Assembly: GCA_019115725.1 (NCBI GenBank)
Contig: DXCY01000156.1
Location: 1-13,223 of the forward strand
Source: Candidatus Luteimonas excrementigallinarum
GTDB lineage: Bacteria > Pseudomonadota > Gammaproteobacteria > Xanthomonadales > Xanthomonadaceae
Length of the DNA stretch: 13,223 nt
Reading direction: 5' to 3'
The position numbers and the translations under genes were made by a program. The notes under the pieces were generated by a model, which ran no database searches, was not told the origin of the DNA, and saw nothing but the letters and a program-made list of their open reading frames with translations. The number at the start of each line of letters is the position of its first letter. Position 1 is the first letter of the stretch. Shown here piece after piece: positions 9,442 through 13,223 of this stretch.

Positions 9442-9764
9442 GGGCCTATAGCTCAATGGTTAGAGCAGAGGACTCATCGGAAGGTGACCCCGGTACCGTA
9501 AGGGCCGGTGGAAAAACGGGATGAATTCAGGGGAACCTCAGCGGCGGCAGAGATGCCGGACGGTGGCAATCCTGAGCCAAGCCGGCGGTACACCGCCGGA
9601 AGGTGCAGAGACTACCTGGGGGCTTGAGTGCCCTTGATAACAGGCTGGAGCGTCCCGCACCCCACCAGCGCAGGCTGAGGGTGATGAGATAGTCCGCGCC
9701 GGGTGGAAACGCCCGGGTTAAGCGAATCCTTTGGTTGCAGGTTCGAGTCCTGCTGGGCCCACCA
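9442..9764 (+). tRNA. tRNA-Ile2 (anticodon CAU, lysidine type), split by a group I intron
   Basis: Two exons, 9442-9477 (36 nt) and 9725-9764 (40 nt), join into a complete 76-nt tRNA. The acceptor stem GGGCCTA/TGGGCCC (7 bp with one G-U) ends in A and an encoded CCA. The D arm is GCTC-AATGGTTA-GAGC. The anticodon stem is GAGGA/TCCTT (first pair G-U) with loop CTCATAA. The variable loop is TGGTT, and the T arm is GCAGG-TTCGAGT-CCTGC. The spliced sequence resembles E. coli tRNA-Ile2 along its whole length, including the D loop and CTCATAA loop, rather than initiator or elongator tRNA-Met. From family knowledge, C34 is converted to lysidine by TilS so that the tRNA reads AUA. The interruption lies between U36 and A37, so tRNA search tools that expect a contiguous gene may miss it. 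Confidence 0.95.
9478..9724 (+). ncRNA. Group I self-splicing intron (Azoarcus-like core) in tRNA-Ile(CAU)
   Basis: The 247-nt intron follows the U of the anticodon and ends in the required omega-G (9724). P1: the exon's UCAU pairs with the guide GUGA (9484-9487), placing the U-G wobble at the 5' splice site. P2 (9490-9493/9505-9508, extended) carries a GUAA tetraloop at 9498-9501. P3 is CGGGATG (9517-9523) with CGTCCCG (9651-9657). P4 is TTCAGG (9526-9531) with CCTGAG (9571-9576). A P5-side hairpin lies at 9545-9558. P6 is 9582-9588/9593-9599. P7 is GACTA (9610-9614) with TAGTC (9690-9694). P8 is 9658-9662/9679-9683. P9 is CCGGGTG (9699-9705) with a GAAA loop and CGCCCGG (9710-9716). The segments GAGCCAAGC, AAGGTG and AGAGACTA match the Azoarcus tRNA-Ile intron as I recall it. 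There is no homing-endonuclease frame. An added stem at 9615-9644 between P7 and P3 is unusual. Confidence 0.93.
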
Positions 9765-9804
9765 TTTGCCACTCCATCCCCGCCCGGGCTCGGCGCCCAA
9801 CCGC

Positions 9805-10710
9805 TCAGGACATCGGTTCTGGCGCAGCGCCCAGCTTCGGTGGAAGCGGAATGAACTCCTCGTTGTCCAGGTCCGGCAGCTTCATCCTGCCGGCGGCCCA
9901 GTCGGCGCGGGCCTGGTCGATGCGTTCCTTCGATGACGAGACGAAATTCCAGTCGATGTAACGGGGCCCCACGGGCTCGCCGCCCAGGGCCATGACCACG
10001 GCGTCGGTGTGCGCCGCGATGGTCGCCGCCTTGCCCGGCGCCAGCACGGCCATGCTGCCGACCTCCAGGCGCTGGCCGGCCACGTCCACCACGCCCCTGG
10101 CCACGTACACGGCGCGCTCGCTGTATTCGGCGGGCAGTGAGGTCCGCGATCCGGCCTGCAGCTGCCAGTGCATGTAGAACTGAGGCGAATCCACCTTCAC
10201 CGGTGATGCGATGCCGGCGAGGCGTCCGGCGATCAGGCGTCCGGTGACGCCGCCATCGTGGACCACGGGCAGGGCATCGCTGGAGTAATGCCAGAATCCG
10301 GGGTCCATCTCTTCGCGCTCGTCGGGCAGGGCGACCCAGAGCTGCACGCCATCAAGTGGTCCGCCTTCGCGCCGCAGCCGTTCGAAGCGCTCGGAGTGGG
10401 TGATCCCGTGGCCGGCGGTCATCCAGTTGACCTCACCCGGGCGCACCGGCTGCTCCGAGCCCACGCTGTCGCGATGCATGATTTCACCTTCGTAGAGATA
10501 GGTGATCGTGGATAGGCCGATGTGCGGATGGGGGCGCACATCGGCCTCTTCGGGAAGGCCGGCCTCCAGGTCTTTCGGACCCATGCGGTCGAAGAAAATA
10601 TAGGGCCCCACCATGCGGCGCCGGGCAAACGGCAGCACCCGGCCCACCTCGAAGGCGCCCAGGTCGCGGCGGCGCTGGGGGATGACGAGTTCGATCATTG
10701 CGGTGTCCAT
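9805..10710 (-). CDS. Pirin family protein
   Basis: This 301-residue bicupin belongs to the pirin family. Bacterial pirins include quercetinase-like dioxygenases and regulators of metabolic enzymes; the reaction here is unknown. The N-terminal cupin carries the metal ligands of the family: H61 and H63 in RPHPHIGLSTITYLYEGE (59-76), and H105 and E107 in TAGHGITHSE (98-107). VGPYIFFDRMGP (34-45) is the usual pirin opening. The C-terminal half (QFYMHWQLQAGS, then YVARGVVDVAGQ) forms the second cupin, and GEPVGPRYIDWNFVSSSKER (244-263) is a strong family signature. I chose ATG 10710 because AGGAG lies 5 bases upstream (10716-10720); ATG 10698 is the alternative and 10740 is less likely. The gene is convergent to the tRNA (40-base gap) and divergent from the TonB-dependent receptor. 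Confidence 0.93.
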   Translation of the reverse strand: MDTAMIELVIPQRRRDLGAFEVGRVLPFARRRMVGPYIFFDRMGPKDLEAGLPEEADVRPHPHIGLSTITYLYEGEIMHRDSVGSEQPVRPGEVNWMTAGHGITHSERFERLRREGGPLDGVQLWVALPDEREEMDPGFWHYSSDALPVVHDGGVTGRLIAGRLAGIASPVKVDSPQFYMHWQLQAGSRTSLPAEYSERAVYVARGVVDVAGQRLEVGSMAVLAPGKAATIAAHTDAVVMALGGEPVGPRYIDWNFVSSSKERIDQARADWAAGRMKLPDLDNEEFIPLPPKLGAAPEPMS

Positions 10711-10715
10711 GCGTG

Positions 10716-10720
10716 CTCCT
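10716..10720 (-). promoter_or_regulatory. Ribosome binding site deciding the pirin start
   Basis: AGGAG on the minus strand lies 5 bases before ATG 10710. This favours the 301-residue product over starts at 10740 or 10698. Confidence 0.65.
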
Positions 10721-10865
10721 GGGCGCGGTGGCGCGGGCATAGCGATTTGATGGGCTTCAGGGTACCTGCCCTGCGTGACCGCGCTCGCGGACTGCGCCGC
10801 TGCAATCCGGCTGTAACGGAATATTCACTTTTTTCGCCGACCCTTCCCGGCTTCCCCACGCAGTC

Positions 10866-10869
10866 GGAG
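10866..10869 (+). promoter_or_regulatory. Ribosome binding site of the TonB-dependent receptor
   Basis: GGAG lies 7 bases before ATG 10877, which opens directly into a signal peptide. Confidence 0.6.
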
Positions 10870-10876
10870 TTGGTTC

Positions 10877-13223
10877 ATGCGCAGTTCCCCCCGTGTCCGT
10901 CGCAGCTGGATGGCTGTGGCGATCTCTGTCGCGCTTGGCGCGGCAATGCCAGGATGGGCACAGGAGGGCGAAGCCCTGAACCAGACGCTGGATGGCGCCG
11001 CGGACAGCGATACGCGCAGCCCCGCCACCGCCACCGAGCTGGACAGTGTGGTGGTAACCGGTACGCGCATCGCGCGGCCGGAGCTGGAATCGGTGATGCC
11101 GATCTCGGTGGTCGACTTTGACGAGGTCAAGGACACCGGCCGCTTCACCGTCTATGACGCGCTGATGCTCAATCCCGCCATCGGTCCCGGCCTGGGCGAG
11201 ATGAACTCGATGGGCCAGGAGTACGACAAGGGCGTGGCCAACATCGACCTGCGCAGCATGGGCACCAACCGCTCGCTGGTGCTGGTGGACGGGTTGCGCT
11301 GGGTATCGGGCGGCGCGCGCACCGCGGCCGTTGACCTGAACACCATTCCCTCGGCGCTGATCGACCGCATCGAGACGGTGACCGGCGGCGCCTCGGCGAT
11401 CTACGGCGCCGATGCGGTGACCGGCGCGGTCAACATCGTCATGAAGAAGCGCATGGACGGCACGTCGGCGTCGATCAGTACCGGCATGGCCGAAGAGGGC
11501 GACGCGCGCCAGACCCAGGCCTCGATCGCCACCGGCTTCGATTTTCTTGATGACCGCGCGCACCTGGTGGTCGGTGCGAACTATGTGTTCACCGATGACA
11601 TCCCGCTGCTGGATCGCTTCACCAACCGGCAGGTGTACCAGGTGAACCCGGAGAACACCGGTCCGAACGACGGCATCCCCGACAACATCATCATCGACTT
11701 CCGCCAGTTCTATCGTTCGCACTACCCCACCTGGTGCGTGTACGGAGGCATGGCGCCGTGCGGCACCAATGCGAAGGATGGCGACTGGTACCAGCTGATC
11801 GACGGCCAGGTGACCCACATCCCGCGCGACAGCTACCGCACCATCTCCAACAACGACACCGGTACCCAGGATGGTGGCCCCGATACCGCGTTCGGCATCT
11901 ATGACTACATGCTGCTGCGCGACAAGTCGGAGAAGGCTTCGACCTACGCCAACCTGGAATTCCAGATCAATCCGGACCTGGTCTGGAACACCAGCTTCGG
12001 CTACGCCACCAGCTACGTGAGCGGCCACGCGCAGTGGCCGGGCCACCGTGACGATGTGCGGCCGACCAACTGGTGGGGCCGCGATCCGGAAACCGGCATT
12101 GCCCATCCGGGTGGCATCGCGCGGCTGGATGATCCGTTCCTGCCGGAGTCGCTGCGCGAGCACATGCTGGCCGAGGGCCTGACCGAGCTGCCGATGAACC
12201 GGCACTACTCGCACCTGCCGATGTCGCGCGAGATCCACCGCCGCGATGCCATCAGCTTCGGCACCGACCTGACCGGCCGTCTGACCGACCGGATCGACTG
12301 GAAGGGCTTCCTGCGCTGGGGCACGGTGGGTGACGACATCACCACCACCAACATGGTGGGTCGCAACGAGTGGCTGCTGGCCCGCGACGTGACCGTGGAC
12401 GCCGCGGGCAACGCGATCTGCGCCGATGCCGATGCGCGCGCCGCCGGCTGCGTGCCCACCAACCTCTACAGCACCGAGATGCCCAGCCAGGAATGGCTGG
12501 ACTACGTGATGCCCTACGAGCGTTACGAGACCACCCGCAACACCATGCTCAACGTGGGGCTGGGTATGAACGGCGAACTGTTCGAACTGCCCGCCGGCAT
12601 GGTGCGCTTCGCCGCCGGCGCCGAGTGGCGCGAGGAAAAGCTGGATACCCGCGATGACGGGGATGCCGCCAAGCTGGCCAACATTGTCTGGTCGCCGGGC
12701 AACGACCATGGCCTGCATCCGGACATGTACGCCAAGCGCCGCGTGTCGGAGGTGTACGGCGAGGTAGTGGTGCCGGTGCTGGCCGACCTGCCGGGCGCGC
12801 GTCGCCTGGACGTGGAAGGCGCCTACCGCTACTCGCACTACAGCGACAACCCGTCCACCAACACGTGGAAGCTGGGCGTGATCTGGTCGCCGTTCGAAAC
12901 CGTGAGCCTTCGCGCTGTGAAGGGTTTCAGCACCCGCGTGCCGAACTTCGGCGAGCTGTTCTCGCCGATCAGCATGGTGACCCTGGGCCACATCGGTGAC
13001 CCCTGCCAGGACGGCCGCATCATCCAGGACGATGACCGTCCGGGTAACTGCGCGGCCACCGTGCCGGGCTGGACCGGCCCGCTGCCGACCCCGAACCAGA
13101 ATGCCCCGCGCGTGTTCACCGGCGGCAACCCGGACCTGGAGCCGGAAACCTCCGATTCGTTCTCCTACGGCGTGGTGTGGCAGCCGAGCTTCGTGCGCGG
13201 TCTGGACATCACCGCCGACTACT
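10877..13223 (+). CDS. TonB-dependent outer membrane receptor, 3' end outside window
   Basis: The frame is open for 782 codons and runs off the right edge. These receptors import iron chelates, vitamins or glycans across the outer membrane using TonB energy. A signal peptide is clear: basic MRSSPRVRRS, hydrophobic WMAVAISVALGAAMP, and likely cleavage after GWA (residue 28). A TonB-box-like LDSVVVTGTRI (55-65) precedes the plug domain (about 60-190), which shows LRSMGTNRSLVLVDG (125-139) and GGASAIYGADAVTGAVNIVM (170-189). The barrel then begins. Late barrel motifs are VSLRAVKGFSTRVPNFGELF and GGNPDLEPETSDSFSYGVVW, after which normally about 150-250 residues remain. Pairs of Cys in extracellular-loop-like segments (WCVYGGMAPCG; CADADARAAGC) are typical of large xanthomonad receptors. 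The substrate cannot be inferred. The gene is divergent from pirin across a 166-base gap. Confidence 0.93.
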   Translation, partial: MRSSPRVRRSWMAVAISVALGAAMPGWAQEGEALNQTLDGAADSDTRSPATATELDSVVVTGTRIARPELESVMPISVVDFDEVKDTGRFTVYDALMLNPAIGPGLGEMNSMGQEYDKGVANIDLRSMGTNRSLVLVDGLRWVSGGARTAAVDLNTIPSALIDRIETVTGGASAIYGADAVTGAVNIVMKKRMDGTSASISTGMAEEGDARQTQASIATGFDFLDDRAHLVVGANYVFTDDIPLLDRFTNRQVYQVNPENTGPNDGIPDNIIIDFRQFYRSHYPTWCVYGGMAPCGTNAKDGDWYQLIDGQVTHIPRDSYRTISNNDTGTQDGGPDTAFGIYDYMLLRDKSEKASTYANLEFQINPDLVWNTSFGYATSYVSGHAQWPGHRDDVRPTNWWGRDPETGIAHPGGIARLDDPFLPESLREHMLAEGLTELPMNRHYSHLPMSREIHRRDAISFGTDLTGRLTDRIDWKGFLRWGTVGDDITTTNMVGRNEWLLARDVTVDAAGNAICADADARAAGCVPTNLYSTEMPSQEWLDYVMPYERYETTRNTMLNVGLGMNGELFELPAGMVRFAAGAEWREEKLDTRDDGDAAKLANIVWSPGNDHGLHPDMYAKRRVSEVYGEVVVPVLADLPGARRLDVEGAYRYSHYSDNPSTNTWKLGVIWSPFETVSLRAVKGFSTRVPNFGELFSPISMVTLGHIGDPCQDGRIIQDDDRPGNCAATVPGWTGPLPTPNQNAPRVFTGGNPDLEPETSDSFSYGVVWQPSFVRGLDITADY

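Noticed and set aside
9612..9800. Minus-strand frame with the peptide AQQDSNLQPKD across the tRNA 3' exon
   Set aside because: This is the well-known false protein produced by reading antisense through tRNA sequence. It overlaps the intron and tRNA exon and has no ribosome site.
9765..9804. Possible terminator after the tRNA
   Set aside because: Only a 4-bp GGGC/GCCC stem (9786-9789/9795-9798) can form and there is no T-tract.
10817..10826. CTGTAAC resembling a Pho-box half site upstream of the receptor
   Set aside because: Only one half site is present. The second half at 11-bp spacing is missing, so phosphate control is not supported.
10757..12991. 744-codon minus-strand open frame opposite the TonB-dependent receptor
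   Set aside because: It is rich in His, Val, Ala and Gly with no domain, as expected for the antisense of a GC-rich gene. The plus strand has a signal peptide, plug and barrel motifs.

Overview
The window is a high-GC, densely packed chromosomal segment of a Gram-negative bacterium. The coding style, the RsmB, RpoD and TonB-receptor sequences, and the lipid A and LPS-type enzymes point to a gammaproteobacterium of the Xanthomonadaceae/Lysobacteraceae (Stenotrophomonas, Xanthomonas, Lysobacter or Luteimonas type). The genus is an inference from overall protein style, not a database match.

Left part (1-5810). The 3' end of rsmB (16S rRNA m5C methyltransferase) is followed by a family-2 glycosyltransferase. 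Convergent to these lies a tight minus-strand operon, read right to left: LpxL/HtrB-type lipid A acyltransferase, YdbS-like and YdbT-like bacterial PH-domain membrane proteins, and a family-9 (heptosyltransferase-type) glycosyltransferase. Consecutive genes overlap by 4, 17 and 7 bases, which suggests translational coupling and a joint envelope function.

Middle (5879-8375). dtd (D-aminoacyl-tRNA deacylase) is followed by rpoD, the primary sigma factor. rpoD has a textbook extended -10 promoter in front and a strong intrinsic terminator behind.

Right part (8503-13223). A thioredoxin-reductase-like FAD oxidoreductase sits 15 bases upstream of the most notable object in the window: a tRNA-Ile2 (CAU anticodon) gene interrupted directly after the anticodon by a 247-nt group I intron. 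The intron core closely resembles the known Azoarcus tRNA-Ile intron, but it carries an extra stem between P7 and P3. Convergent to the tRNA is a pirin gene. Divergent from pirin, a TonB-dependent receptor gene runs off the right edge.

No CRISPR array, transposon or prophage was seen. No stretch over 300 bases lacks a gene. The longest gaps are 8321-8502 (terminator plus a short direct repeat) and 10711-10876 (divergent pirin/receptor control region).
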